Source: Mycoplasma yeatsii (lineage in GTDB: Bacteria; Bacillota_I; Bacilli_A; Mycoplasmatales; Mycoplasmataceae). Taken from it: a DNA stretch of 64,000 nucleotides. Numbering within the stretch: the stretch's first letter is position 1; the number at the start of each line of letters is the position of its first letter. The notes below the pieces were generated by a model. It did not search any database and had not been told where the DNA came from. It saw only the letters and a program-made list of their open reading frames with translations. Both the position numbers and the translations under genes were made by a program. Below are positions 1-8,881 of this stretch, piece by piece. The DNA lies in assembly GCF_030815295.1 (NCBI RefSeq), contig NZ_JAUSWP010000003.1. One strand, given 5' to 3'.

Positions 1-16
1 CTAAAATAGTAAACAT
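1..16 (-). CDS. 5' end of an unidentified minus-strand gene (cut by window edge)
   Basis: A strong Shine-Dalgarno AAAGGAGG (complement of 22-29) precedes an ATG (complement of 14-16) read leftwards; only the residues MFTIL lie inside the window, so the product cannot be named. The perfect palindrome at 28-69 sits immediately upstream and includes a TATAAT on this strand that could be its -10 box. The gene diverges from the membrane protein at 158. Confidence 0.5.
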
Positions 17-27
17 TCTAACCTCCT

Positions 28-69
28 TTACCAATTATATGTTTTGGATCCAAAACATATAATTGGTAA
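28..69. promoter_or_regulatory. Perfect 42-bp palindrome between divergent genes
   Basis: The two 21-base arms are exact reverse complements centred on GGATCC at 46-51. It abuts the Shine-Dalgarno of the leftward gene and contains TATAAT in the leftward direction. It could be an operator for a dimeric repressor or, transcribed, a leader hairpin. No T-run follows on the plus strand, so a plain terminator is less likely. Confidence 0.6.
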
Positions 70-107
70 GGTATCATTTTGTTTAATATTCCAGACTTAC
101 TGATTTT

Positions 108-135
108 TTGTACAAGTTAACTATTAATGTAAAAT
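108..135 (+). promoter_or_regulatory. Putative sigma-A promoter of the 158 gene
   Basis: TTGTAC at 108-113 and TAAAAT at 130-135 are separated by 16 bases, followed by a strong AAAGGAGG ribosome site ahead of the ATG at 158. This is a prediction by eye only. Confidence 0.4.
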
Positions 136-157
136 AAAATTAAAGGAGGCAAGAAAA

Positions 158-649
158 ATGAAAAAGAAGCATCTATTAAACTTTTTATCAACATTTTTTA
201 TGTTCATACTTGTTATAATTGCTAATGAATCTTTTGGTTATGGAAATAATCAACACCTACACGTATTAGGAAAACAAACAACTCCTTATGCATTAGCTGT
301 TACAGGTTTTGTGTTTTCAGGACTTTGTTTAATAATACCGTTTTTATTAACTTTTATAAAATCTAAAAAAATTAAAAAACATGAAAAATTATTAATCATA
401 ATCAATATATCAATATTAATTTTAGCTACAATGTTGTTAATCATTGCTGTTCCTTTCTTTATTGCAGCATTAGGATTTAAAGCGGTTGCTCCAGGATTAG
501 GAATTATAATTTTATATCTAGTTGGTTTATCTTATGCTTTACCAACTCACTTAAAAATTATCTTAGAAAATAAGCAATGCTCAAAAGATTGCTCACACAA
601 TAAAGATAAAGAAGAAAAAGATAAAAAAGACGAAAAAGATAAAAAATAG
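158..649 (+). CDS. Small multi-pass membrane protein, unknown function
   Basis: I do not recognise a family in this 163-residue protein. Four hydrophobic segments are visible, at about residues 7-26, 43-67, 80-105 and 108-130; the first could serve as an uncleaved signal anchor. The C-terminus, from about residue 140, is a short charged tail of alternating Lys, Asp and Glu with two cysteines just before it. The start is fixed by an AAAGGAGG about 10 bases upstream. It is transcribed alone, with a putative promoter at 108-135 and a strong hairpin terminator covering its stop codon. A membrane role is inferred only from hydrophobicity. Confidence 0.75.
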   Translation: MKKKHLLNFLSTFFMFILVIIANESFGYGNNQHLHVLGKQTTPYALAVTGFVFSGLCLIIPFLLTFIKSKKIKKHEKLLIIINISILILATMLLIIAVPFFIAALGFKAVAPGLGIIILYLVGLSYALPTHLKIILENKQCSKDCSHNKDKEEKDKKDEKDKK

Positions 650-700
650 AGTTAATAAGTAGAAACGCTTTTTGTTTTGCTACTTAAGCTCTATTTTTTT
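641..700 (+). terminator. Rho-independent terminator after the 158 gene
   Basis: A long interrupted stem pairs AAAAATAGAG with CTCTATTTTT, with an inner TAAGTAG/CTACTTA stem, ending in a T-run at 693-700. The left arm overlaps the stop codon. Confidence 0.7.
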
Positions 701-778
701 AAAATTTAATTTAATAAAGTCTTTATTATAAAAAAGAGCAATGCTAAAATAACAATAATATTTAAATTAGGAGAGTTT

Positions 779-1411
779 ATGAGCAAGAATAAAAAAGTAA
801 GTATTATTTTAGTTGCAGGTGGAAGTGCTAGTGGTAAAAGCACGGTAGCTGATAGAATAGCTAATAAGATTTTAAAAGATAAATCAGTTTCTCATATTTC
901 AATGGATGATTACTATAAAGATTTTAGTGAAATGTCAATTGATAAAAGAAAACAGATTAACTTCGATCACCCCAACTCAATTGATATTGATTTATTAGTG
1001 CAAGATTTAATTAAATTAAAAGAAAGACAAAATATCACTGTTCCAATCTATGATTTTGTAAAATCTACAAGAACTGAACAAACAAAAGTAATTAAGTCAA
1101 GTGATGTAATTATTTTAGATGGTATATTTGCTTTATACTTTGAAAAATTACGTGAACTTGGTGATATAAAATTATTTATTAAAACTGCTGATGATTTACG
1201 TTTTATTAGAAGATTAGAACGTGATACTAAAGAACGTGCAAGAAGTATTGAAAGTGTTATTCACCAATACTTAACAGAAGTAAAACCAATGCATGATATT
1301 TTTATTGAACCTACAATTGATCATGCTGATCTAATTATTCCTTATAAAGAAGGAAATGAAGTAGCAATTGATATTGTGACTACAAAAATAAAAGATTTAT
1401 TAAATGAGTAA
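779..1411 (+). CDS. udk: Uridine kinase
   Basis: Phosphorylates uridine (and typically cytidine) to the monophosphate with a nucleoside triphosphate, in cytosolic pyrimidine salvage; mollicutes generally lack de novo pyrimidine synthesis. The 210-residue length fits the family. A P-loop GGSASGKST lies at residues 14-22, followed by the SMDDYYKDF substrate-binding stretch and an Arg-rich lid (RRLERDTKERAR) near residues 141-152. The ATG follows GGAGAG with suitable spacing. It stands alone, ending in a shared bidirectional terminator. Confidence 0.92.
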   Translation: MSKNKKVSIILVAGGSASGKSTVADRIANKILKDKSVSHISMDDYYKDFSEMSIDKRKQINFDHPNSIDIDLLVQDLIKLKERQNITVPIYDFVKSTRTEQTKVIKSSDVIILDGIFALYFEKLRELGDIKLFIKTADDLRFIRRLERDTKERARSIESVIHQYLTEVKPMHDIFIEPTIDHADLIIPYKEGNEVAIDIVTTKIKDLLNE

Positions 1412-1412
1412 T

Positions 1413-1438
1413 AAAAAACCTGGAGCACCAGGTTTTTT
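1413..1438. terminator. Bidirectional terminator between udk and the convergent peptidase-like gene
   Basis: AAAAAACCTGG and CCAGGTTTTTT form a perfect 11-bp stem around an AGCA loop. T-runs occur on both strands. The minus-strand gene stops within its right arm. Confidence 0.85.
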
Positions 1439-2264
1439 AAACAATAGTAAATGGACCAGTTCATTTATAATGATTATTTCAAAAGTTAAATATTTTCATA
1501 ACTGGAATATAAGTTAATTTAATTGATTGAGCATAAGTTCTTGCAGCTTTAAAATCAAATTCATATTCATTTATAGCTGATTTAACTAATTTAGTTACTT
1601 CTTCATTATAATAGATTTCTAATCTATTTTTATATCTCATTGATATGTAGTAATTTATAAATAAACATAAAACAAAAGCAAAGCATAAATATCCAGACAC
1701 AGGATTAATTCAAAATCAAGCTAATGTATATTCAGAACTAGATACAATTGCATTTGATGAATGCATTTGATTAAACTCATTTGTTATTTGATTGTAAAGA
1801 TATAAAAATAATGAAAATGTAAAACTAATAATAATTAATGATAATAGTGTATAAGGTATTATATAAATTAATGTTTTATAAAAAGTAAGTTTATTATCTT
1901 TTTGAATTTGTTTTGATGAAATTCATAATCTTGAAATTAAATAATCTATTTCATAACCTGTAGATTCAAAAATACGTTTACTAATAATGATTTGTTTTTT
2001 AGATTTGTTTACATTTCTAAATATTTTTATCATCTTTTCAGTATCGGTATAAATAACTTCATAATCTTTTAAATTAAACATGATTTTAAAATTTAAAATT
2101 ATATTATTTATTTCAGTTGAAGTAATGTTATTATTAGAACTATTAATATAAGGCACTCGATGATTTATATAAGTTTTTGTATAGAATAAATACAACATTA
2201 ATATAGAACCTAATAAAAATATGTTTATTATTAGTAATACTAAATTTAATAAATTATATTCCAT
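1437..2264 (-). CDS. Degenerate YugP-like membrane protein (zinc-peptidase relative without HExxH)
   Basis: A continuous 275-codon reading frame once TGA is read as Trp. An N-terminal membrane segment is followed by a soluble part with the order of YugP-family neutral zinc metallopeptidases: a STEINNIIL helix, a LKDYEVIYTD strand and IIISKRIFES. Two membrane segments follow, then a C-terminal RTYAQSIKLTY resembling the family's conserved end (vL.AAALTYVA). The AAHExGHA zinc site of the family is replaced by GYEIDYLISRLW, so no HExxH metal site remains. Two ATGs are possible; the inner one (2262-2264) has 8 bases to an AAAGGAG and is preferred over 2270. The family assignment is my alignment by eye and the loss of activity is inferred. 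Confidence 0.55.
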
Positions 2265-2343
2265 ATCCATACTCCTTTACTAATTAAATGTACTTGTGTT
2301 TATAGTTTGTTATATCTATAATTTTAAACCATTTATACTATTA

Positions 2344-2426
2344 AAAAATAATATTTGTTTAAGGTGAAAATATTTCTATTAAAAGATAATAAAAAACCGA
2401 GTTTTAATCTCGGTTGAAATTATAAT
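2344..2426. repeat. Left 83-bp direct repeat flanking the IS
   Basis: Identical over 83 bases to 4267-4349. It carries the yebC terminator hairpin and a copy of the last codon and stop of yebC, so it is a long target-site duplication made by the IS insertion. Confidence 0.9.
2391..2415 (-). terminator. Orphan copy of the yebC terminator
   Basis: CCGAG/CTCGG stem with a T-run on the minus strand, duplicated with the target site. It now lies beyond the IS with no adjacent gene to terminate, upstream of the YugP-like gene. Confidence 0.7.
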
Positions 2427-2441
2427 CCTACGTTTCCCACT

Positions 2442-2480
2442 TAGCTACAAAAACAGCACGTTTTTAGTAGCTATATTTTT
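2442..2480 (+). terminator. Hairpin just inside the IS left end
   Basis: TAGCTAC-AAAAAC pairs with GTTTTT-A-GTAGCTA around AGCAC, followed by TATTTTTTT. Placed between the left inverted repeat and the transposase promoter, it would stop transcription entering from outside, a known safeguard in other insertion sequences. Confidence 0.6.
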
Positions 2481-2521
2481 TTATAAAAAAATATAAATAT
2501 CTATACTTTTATACTTAAATA

Positions 2522-2530
2522 TGATATAAT
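2522..2530 (+). promoter_or_regulatory. Extended -10 promoter of the transposase, probably leaderless
   Basis: TGATATAAT matches an extended -10 (TGnTATAAT). The ATG is only 6 bases downstream and no Shine-Dalgarno exists, so transcription should begin at or next to the start codon. Confidence 0.6.
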
Positions 2531-2536
2531 ACAAAT

Positions 2537-4198
2537 ATGAAAAAGTCAAGAAAAGATACAAAAAGACAATGAAGAACATCAATAGCAAGAGTTAAAAAGG
2601 GTGAATATTTATCAATTGGGGTGCCAAGAAGAGATAACAAGGGGTATGAATTCAGATTTGGTTATGGTTATTTACATGAATTGAAAGAATATCACGATGA
2701 TCCACTAAGTGTGATTAAAGCAGTTATTGCAAACTTCCCACTATCTTGAACAAAAGAACAAGCTAAGACAAAGTTAGATGAAATTCTCAAAGAGAAAAAA
2801 TCGTTAAAAAAAGAGGTTATAGAAAGGTATAAAGGTTACGAGATTATTGAAAAACTCTTTGATTATTTCGATATTTTCGATAATTGCACTACTACAAGAT
2901 CAACAACACTAAAAGATGTTATTATGCAGTTAATTTATCAAAGAATTAAAAATCCAATTAGCGTATTTAACACTTACAAAACAATAAAAAAAGAAAGAAT
3001 TGATACTCATTCAAAAAATTCATTTTATAGATCATTAGATTACATTGCAAAAAACAAAGATGAGATTTTAAAAAACTTAAACAAGAAAATTTGCGATAAC
3101 ACAAACAGAAAAATTGATGTATTGTGATTTGATGCAACAACCGCATATTTTGAAACATTCTCAAGAGAAGGTTTTAAAAAACCTGGTTATTCAAAAGATG
3201 GAAAATTCAAAGAAGATCAAATTGTAATAGGAATGGCAACTGATGAAAATGGAATTCCATTACATTACAAAGTTTTTCCTGGAAATAGTGCTGATTCAAA
3301 TACATTTATCCCTTTTATGCTAGAAATTGCGAACCTTTATGAAATAAACACAGTAACTATCATCGCTGATAAAGGTATGAGCATTAACAAAAACATTAGA
3401 TTCTTAGAATCTAAAAATTGAAATTACATAATTTCTTATAGAATGAAAGCTGGTAGCAAACAATTTAAAGAATACGTTTTAGATGAAAAAGATTACATAA
3501 ATGATGGATCTTTTAAATACAAAGTTCGTGATATAGCTTCTTTTTACAACAAAAAACGACCAAACGGTCATTTCAGAAAACAAATAATAACTTATAGCAA
3601 AAAACGTGCAATAAAAGACAAAAATGATAGAGATATCTTAGTTCAAAATTTTGTCAAAAAGATGAACAAAGATAATCTAGTTTCTTATGAAAATTTAGCT
3701 GGTTCAAAAAAATATAAGTTTTTCAAACCTATAAATAAAGGTGCTTTTTATGAATTAGATGTAGCAAAAATAAATGAAGATGAAAAATACGATGGTTATT
3801 ATGTTTATGAAACAAATAGAACCGATTTATCTGTAGTTGATATTGTAAATCTATATTCAAAACAGTGACAAATTGAATCTAATTTTAAAACATTAAAAGG
3901 TAAATTGTCACTTCGTCCGATGTATTTATCAACATGAAATCATATTGTTGGATATATATGTCTATGTTTTGTATCTTTAGTGTTCTTAAATTATGTAATT
4001 TATCTTTTAAATTCTAGATTAGAATTGCAAGGTAAAGATAGAATTACTGAACATAAAATGATTAACGTTATTAAAGACGTTAAAGAAATTGAGGTATTTG
4101 TAAACAAGCAAAAAACAGAAACAATACAAGTGTTTAATGATGAGTTAAAAGAAAGTTGAGATACTTATCATACTATTTTAGAGATTTTAAAAAAATAA
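2537..4198 (+). CDS. IS4/IS1634-family DDE transposase
   Basis: A 553-residue transposase that appears intact when TGA is read as Trp. The probable catalytic triad is D200 (WFDATT), D278 (IIADKGM) and E447 in QIESNFKTLKG, the last matching the Y/W-x2-E-x6-K type signature of the IS4 superfamily. An inserted basic domain lies between the second Asp and the Glu. No Shine-Dalgarno is present and the -10 box nearly touches the ATG, suggesting a leaderless message. A hairpin at 4194-4242 ends the transcript. The element looks recent, because both terminal repeats and the target duplication remain perfect. Confidence 0.9.
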
Positions 4199-4242
4199 CA
4201 GTCGGCTTATAAATTTAGGTTTATAAGTTTAAACTGTTATTT
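4194..4242 (+). terminator. Transposase terminator
   Basis: ATAACAGT pairs with ACTGTTAT and an inner CTTATAAA/TTTATAAG extends the stem; TTTTATG follows. It overlaps the transposase stop codon. Confidence 0.6.
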
Positions 4243-4266
4243 TATGCTTAAAGTGGGAAACGTAGG

Positions 4267-4349
4267 AAAAATAATATTTGTTTAAGGTGAAAATATTTCT
4301 ATTAAAAGATAATAAAAAACCGAGTTTTAATCTCGGTTGAAATTATAAT
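4267..4349. repeat. Right 83-bp direct repeat flanking the IS
   Basis: Exact copy of 2344-2426. It includes the functional yebC terminator and the last codon and stop of yebC, so the insertion left yebC complete. Confidence 0.9.
4314..4338 (-). terminator. yebC operon terminator
   Basis: On the minus strand AACCGAG-ATTAAAA-CTCGGTT is followed by a T-run. It ends the leftward operon. Confidence 0.8.
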
Positions 4350-5056
4350 TCTGCATTATGATAAACGTTTTGAACGTCTTCTAAATCATCTAATTTATCT
4401 AAAAGTGTTTGTAATTGTTTTTTGATTTCTTCATCACTAATAACAATTCTTTCATCAGTTGGAATCATTCTAGTTTCAGCAACAATATATTCTTCAACAC
4501 CTAGCTCATCTAAAGCTTTTTTAACGCTTGCAAATGATTTAAATGGAGCATAAACAACAACATCACCATCTTCACTTACAACATCATTAACATCAACTTC
4601 AGCTAACATTAATCCTTCTAATACTTCTTCAACAGTTTTATTTTTAAACATAAAGATTGAAGCATCTTCAAATAAGAAACTTACTTTTCCTTCAGGATTT
4701 CCGTTATTTTTATTAAATACTTCTCTAATTGAAGCTGCAGCACGGTTAACGTTACTTGTTAATGCATCAACAATAATTGCAACATTACCAGGACCCATTC
4801 CTTCATATCTGTTTGCAACATAGTTTTCTGCATCTCCACCAGCTGCTCTTTTTATAGCTCTTTCAATTACATCTCTTGGAATTTGATTTGCTTTAGCTTT
4901 ATCAATAACTGAACGCAATGTTAAGTTTGAATTAGGATCAGTTCCACCTTGTTTTGCAGCCATGTAAATTTCTTTTGCTGCACGTCCATTTGCTGCAGAT
5001 TTTTTAGCAGCTGTTTTTGCCATAGAGGCCGCTCTAACTTCGTGTGCTCTTCCCAT
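4343..5056 (-). CDS. yebC: YebC/PmpR (TACO1) family protein
   Basis: The 237-residue length and the N-terminus MGRAHEVRAAS with an Ala/Lys-rich first domain, then NPNSN-like and GMGPGNVAIIV stretches, are typical of the YebC/TACO1 family. The family was long annotated as a transcription regulator; more recent work links it to relief of ribosome stalling, alongside EF-P. It is the last gene of the leftward operon, two bases after the deoxynucleoside kinase stop. The IS insertion lies directly past its end and duplicated its last codon, stop and terminator without altering the product. Confidence 0.92.
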   Translation of the reverse strand: MGRAHEVRAASMAKTAAKKSAANGRAAKEIYMAAKQGGTDPNSNLTLRSVIDKAKANQIPRDVIERAIKRAAGGDAENYVANRYEGMGPGNVAIIVDALTSNVNRAAASIREVFNKNNGNPEGKVSFLFEDASIFMFKNKTVEEVLEGLMLAEVDVNDVVSEDGDVVVYAPFKSFASVKKALDELGVEEYIVAETRMIPTDERIVISDEEIKKQLQTLLDKLDDLEDVQNVYHNAEL

Positions 5057-5058
5057 TA

Positions 5059-5694
5059 TTATTTTCCTTTACTTTTTAATTCTTTTTCCACTTCTTCTAA
5101 TTTAGCCATGATTATTTCCATTTTTTTATCAATATCTTCTTCATCAGCATCAACTACAAAGAAAGGAAAATCATAAACATTTTTATTATAGAATTCTTCA
5201 TAATCTCTATTTAGTAATTCTCAATAAGAATTATCAATTAAAAGCTCTTGTGGTCTTCCTCTTTGAGCAATTCTTCTGATTGCTGTTTCAGTTGAAACTC
5301 TTAAATAAATTACTATATCAAATTTTACTCTTTCATCTGGAAGTTTTAAATTTTCTAAAACAACATTGTCATAAAAATCGATATAAGTTTTATAATCAGT
5401 TTCATTAACATTACCTAAATCATAGTTAACTTTCATAAAGATAGGATCTTCTAAAATAGTTCTATCAAAAATTATATCTTTTAATTGATGAGCTTGTTTT
5501 AGTTGTTTAGATCTAGCAGTTAACATATAAATTTGCATTTTAAAAACTGTAGCTTTTAGATCTTTATAATAGTCATCAAAATAAGGATTTTCTTCAATTG
5601 GTTCAGGAAAGATTTCATATCCTAATCTTTTACTAATTTCAGCTGAAACTGTAGATTTACCAGCACCAACTGTACCAAAAATAGCTATTCTCAT
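5059..5694 (-). CDS. Deoxynucleoside kinase (deoxyadenosine/deoxyguanosine type)
   Basis: Phosphorylates deoxyribonucleosides for dNTP salvage in the cytosol. The 211-residue protein has a P-loop GTVGAGKST at residues 7-15, EPIEENPYF at 31-39, an FDRT stretch at 76-79 standing for the family's DRS/DRT motif, and an arginine-rich lid (RRIAQRGRPQE). It closely resembles the M. mycoides deoxyadenosine kinase as I remember it but differs at many positions, so it may be the paralogous dGuo kinase or a diverged orthologue. The frame crosses one TGA near its C-terminus. Cotranscribed with rluB and yebC. Confidence 0.88.
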
Positions 5695-5738
5695 TGTTTT
5701 CCTCCTAAGTTGTTATTAATTATATTGTAATAGATTAA

Positions 5739-6491
5739 TTAGCGATCTTTTTGTTTAATTGACTTATAAACTCCATAAAGTTTTTTAACTTCATTAGGTT
5801 TTAACTCTCTATACTCACCTGGTTTTAGATCACCGATCTCTAAAAACTCAATTTTAGTTCTCATAAGTTTAACTAAATTCATTTCACCAGCTTCAAACAT
5901 TTTTTTAACGTGATGTTTTCTTCCTTCAGCAATTGTTAATTCAACAATAGAAATATTTTTTTCTTTATCGTATTTTAATAATTTAGCATCAATTGCTTTA
6001 GTGAAGTAATTTTCATCAATAGTTACTCCTTTAACTAGTTGGGCAACTTGTTTTTTTGAAACTTGACCTGAACACATTCCTTGATAAGTTTTGAAAAATT
6101 CATATCTTGGATGCATTATGAAATTAGACATCTCTCCATCATTAGTCATGATTAATAGACCACTAACATCATAATCTAATCTTCCAATTGGATAAACTCT
6201 GTGATTTAAGTCTTTAAAATAATCAGCAACTGTTTTTCTTTTTTTAGGATCATACATTGTAGTTAAAACAAGTCTTGGTTTATAAAATAAATAATAGTAT
6301 TTTTGATTATTTGAATCTGAAATAACTTCTTTATTATTAATTTCTATTTTAGCATTAGGTTCAACTTTAGTTCCTAATTCAGTTACAACAATTCCATCAA
6401 CTTTAACTCTTCCTTGAGTTATTAGTTTTTCAGCTGCTCGTCTTGATGCATAACCTCTAGAAGCAATTACTTTTTGTAATCTTTCTTTCAT
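5739..6491 (-). CDS. rluB: rRNA pseudouridine synthase, RluB/RsuA family
   Basis: Converts a uridine of rRNA to pseudouridine; RluB acts on the large subunit and RsuA on the small. The protein has 250 residues. An S4 RNA-binding domain occupies about 1-60 (RLQKVIASRGYASRR). The synthase domain carries the catalytic GRLDYDVSG, Asp106. The position next to scpA-scpB is the usual Firmicutes arrangement and favours RluB. A GGAGGG lies just before the ATG. Substrate site is inferred from family and context. Confidence 0.9.
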   Translation of the reverse strand: MKERLQKVIASRGYASRRAAEKLITQGRVKVDGIVVTELGTKVEPNAKIEINNKEVISDSNNQKYYYLFYKPRLVLTTMYDPKKRKTVADYFKDLNHRVYPIGRLDYDVSGLLIMTNDGEMSNFIMHPRYEFFKTYQGMCSGQVSKKQVAQLVKGVTIDENYFTKAIDAKLLKYDKEKNISIVELTIAEGRKHHVKKMFEAGEMNLVKLMRTKIEFLEIGDLKPGEYRELKPNEVKKLYGVYKSIKQKDR

Positions 6492-6569
6492 ATTCCCTCC
6501 ATTATTAAACTAATAATTCGGCTTATTGAATTGTCAGTAATCAATTTATTTATTATATTTTATAATCAG

Positions 6570-7184
6570 TTACTCTTCAATATCAAAATCTTCAACTTGA
6601 TCAAACAAATGTTGATTTTCTTGTTTTTGTTCAACTTCTTGTTGTTCAATTAATTTATCAATTTCTTCATCACTAATAACTGGTAAACTTTCAATTCCGC
6701 CTTGTAGATTAAAGATTTTAAAGAAATTATCTGTAATAGTATATAAATTAGCACGAGTGTGCTCATCTTTTTTAGCAACTCTAATTAATTTCTTTTCTCT
6801 TAATTTATACATTTGATAAGCTGAATCACTATTTCTTAAAAAATCAATTTGAGATTTAGAAATTGGACCTTTATAAGCAATAATAGATAAAACTTCAATT
6901 GTTGATTGAGATAATTTTCTATTGTTTTCTTGTTTTTCTAATTTAGCAAAATATTGGTGTAATTCAGGTTTTGTTTGCATACGGTATTTATTATTTCCAA
7001 ATACTTGAATTGATAAAGCACAAGTCTCATCAGCTTGATATTTTTTATTTAAATCAATAATAGCTTGTTTAATATCATTTGGTTTTATTGTGTCTAATAC
7101 ATCTTGAATCTCAAGTAAAGAAATTCCATCATCACCATATATAAACAATAATCCTTCAATAATAGCTTTAATATTAGTATTCAT
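6570..7184 (-). CDS. scpB: Segregation and condensation protein B
   Basis: Winged-helix partner of ScpA and SMC in the bacterial condensin that compacts and separates sister chromosomes. The frame gives 204 residues from the ATG at 7182-7184. An in-frame GTG at 7196 would add four residues but has poorer context. The typical helix SQSTIEVLSIIAYKGPISKSQI is recognisable and a Glu/Gln-rich tail follows. The start overlaps the last 11 bases of scpA, so the two are translationally coupled. Confidence 0.9.
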   Translation of the reverse strand: MNTNIKAIIEGLLFIYGDDGISLLEIQDVLDTIKPNDIKQAIIDLNKKYQADETCALSIQVFGNNKYRMQTKPELHQYFAKLEKQENNRKLSQSTIEVLSIIAYKGPISKSQIDFLRNSDSAYQMYKLREKKLIRVAKKDEHTRANLYTITDNFFKIFNLQGGIESLPVISDEEIDKLIEQQEVEQKQENQHLFDQVEDFDIEE

Positions 7185-8016
7185 GATTATTCTCACTTTC
7201 TCATTGCTCTAGTTGTTTATTGATAATAGTTTCATCTTCGATAACTTCTCTTTTAAATTCTACAAAAATATTATTATCACGTTGGTTTATATTCATTATT
7301 TGATATCTTGTTAAATCTAAAACTGCTAAAAAACAAGCAACTAAATTTTTAATATTCAATCCAATACCATCTAATAATTCAAATAAAGTTCATTCTTTAA
7401 CTTTATTAGCTTTCATTTTATTAATAATTGTTGTTGCTATTTGTTGAGGTGATATTGTTTGAGTAGTTAGTGTTTGATATATTTCATTTTCAAAATCAAA
7501 ATCTTCATTATATTCATTTATTTTTGATTTACTAATAACTGATTTAAATATTTCAGTAAATTTATCTAAATCAATATCTAAAGGATCTAATAAAAGTTCA
7601 TCTGATTGAAATTGGATTTCTTTTGCAAAGTTTTGTTTTGATCTTTTTTTAGATAATGTTTCAAAATATTGATTTTGACTTTGAATAAAAAAATCAGTAG
7701 CTATTTTAATTTGATTATATTGTTCAATACGTTCAACTAAATCATCAAAATCATGATCTTGACTAATTTGTTCATCATCAACTACAGGTATTAATTTACG
7801 TGATTTCATTTCAATTAATTGAGCTGCAATTGTTAAATATTCACTAGCTATTTCAATGTCTAATTCTTTTTGTTGTTTAATATAATCCAAATATTGATCT
7901 ACTATTTCTAATAAACTTAGTTTAACAATACTGATTTTTTTATCTTTAATCATTGTTCATAATAACTCAATTGGTCCTGAAAATTGATCTATAGTAACTT
8001 GATCTCAGCGTTTCAT
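7174..8016 (-). CDS. scpA: Segregation and condensation protein A (kleisin)
   Basis: Kleisin subunit bridging the SMC heads. The frame of 280 residues runs through several TGA codons. The N-terminus WDQVTIDQFSGPIELLW is the conserved ScpA opening (f.GPldLLL) and LTIAAQLIEMKSRKLI follows near residue 75. The ATG is preceded by a perfect AGGAGG. It overlaps scpB by 11 bases. The upstream gene ends within the scpA ribosome-binding region, so coupling is likely. Confidence 0.9.
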
Positions 8017-8029
8017 ATAAACCTCCTAA

Positions 8030-8869
8030 TTAAGTATTAGCATTTAATTCTATTAATCTGTTAATTTCATCATTATCTTTAAAATCAAATTCAATTTGTA
8101 ACATAATTCTACATATAATGATAAATAAAGTTTGTATTTGAATACTAATATTTAAACTTTGTTGTTTAGTTGAATAAAATTTGTCTAAGTTGTTTTTAAG
8201 TTTATCTAAAAAAATAAAAATTTGTGATTTATCTAATAGATCAAAAAACTCATTACTTCTATTCATAGTTCCACGTGTCTTATAAAAAACATAACTTAAA
8301 TTTACAAAATCTTTACTAAAATTATAATCAGTTTGAAATTTATTAATTGGTTTTAAATTATATTTTAAGTTCAAGTGTAAAACATTAAATATCATTTTAT
8401 TAAAGTTTGAATATAAATGATTAAACATAGTTATTTGTTGGTGATATTCTTTATCTCAAATATCAAAATAATCACTTTTAGCATCATACAAATTATTTTC
8501 TAAACTTTGTTTTATATAGAATAATAAATTAGCTTTAATTTGAGTGAAAATATTTAAATTACAAAAAGCATCTTTAGCTAATAAAATTGATAATAAACTT
8601 TTTAATAAATAGATAAATTGATAAATTTTATTAATATCTAATTTGTTTTGTTCATCAGAAAAAGTGATATCTAATTGATTGTTTTGATTTTTTAAATCTT
8701 TATTTAAATAATAAGTTATTTGATTGTTTTCTAATAAAAATTTATCAATTAGATTAATTGTGTAATTAGTTATATCTTCTAATTGATGATCACTTACAAC
8801 AACTTGTTTTCCTATTTGAATTAATTTATTTAATTTAATAATGTTTAAATCTAAATCTTGATTAGTCAT
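8030..8869 (-). CDS. Unknown protein encoded directly upstream of scpA
   Basis: A single 279-codon frame when TGA is read as Trp; under the standard code it would look like two short genes (8869-8456 and 8428-8030). I recognise no family. The predicted product is soluble and mostly helical, with many Asn, Lys, Leu and Ile residues and no membrane segment or metal motif. Its stop lies 13 bases before the scpA ATG and it starts 12 bases after the preceding gene, so it is firmly inside the scpAB operon. A role near chromosome segregation is only a guess from position. Confidence 0.7.
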
Positions 8870-8881
8870 ATTTACTCTCCA

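Larger units (their letters stand above)
2427..4266 (+). mobile_element. IS4/IS1634-type insertion sequence, 1,840 bp
   Basis: Bounded by 16-bp perfect terminal inverted repeats, CCTACGTTTCCCACTT at 2427-2442 and its complement at 4251-4266. One intact transposase gene fills the element, with its own promoter, terminator and an entry hairpin. Flanking direct repeats are 83 bp. Long, variable target duplications are the described hallmark of IS1634 from M. mycoides. I cannot say whether this is IS1634 itself or a relative. Confidence 0.88.

Noticed and set aside
2924..3868. A fragmented transposase remnant
   Set aside because: Pieces join into one 553-residue frame through TGA codons, with the DDE residues and both inverted repeats present.
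7185..7196. GTG start for scpB at 7196
   Set aside because: The ATG at 7184 gives the expected ScpB N-terminus; the extra four residues add nothing and no better ribosome site supports GTG.
8030..8869. Two separate short genes (8869-8456 and 8428-8030)
   Set aside because: The break is a TGA; with Trp decoding the frame is continuous and the total length divides by three, so it is one gene.
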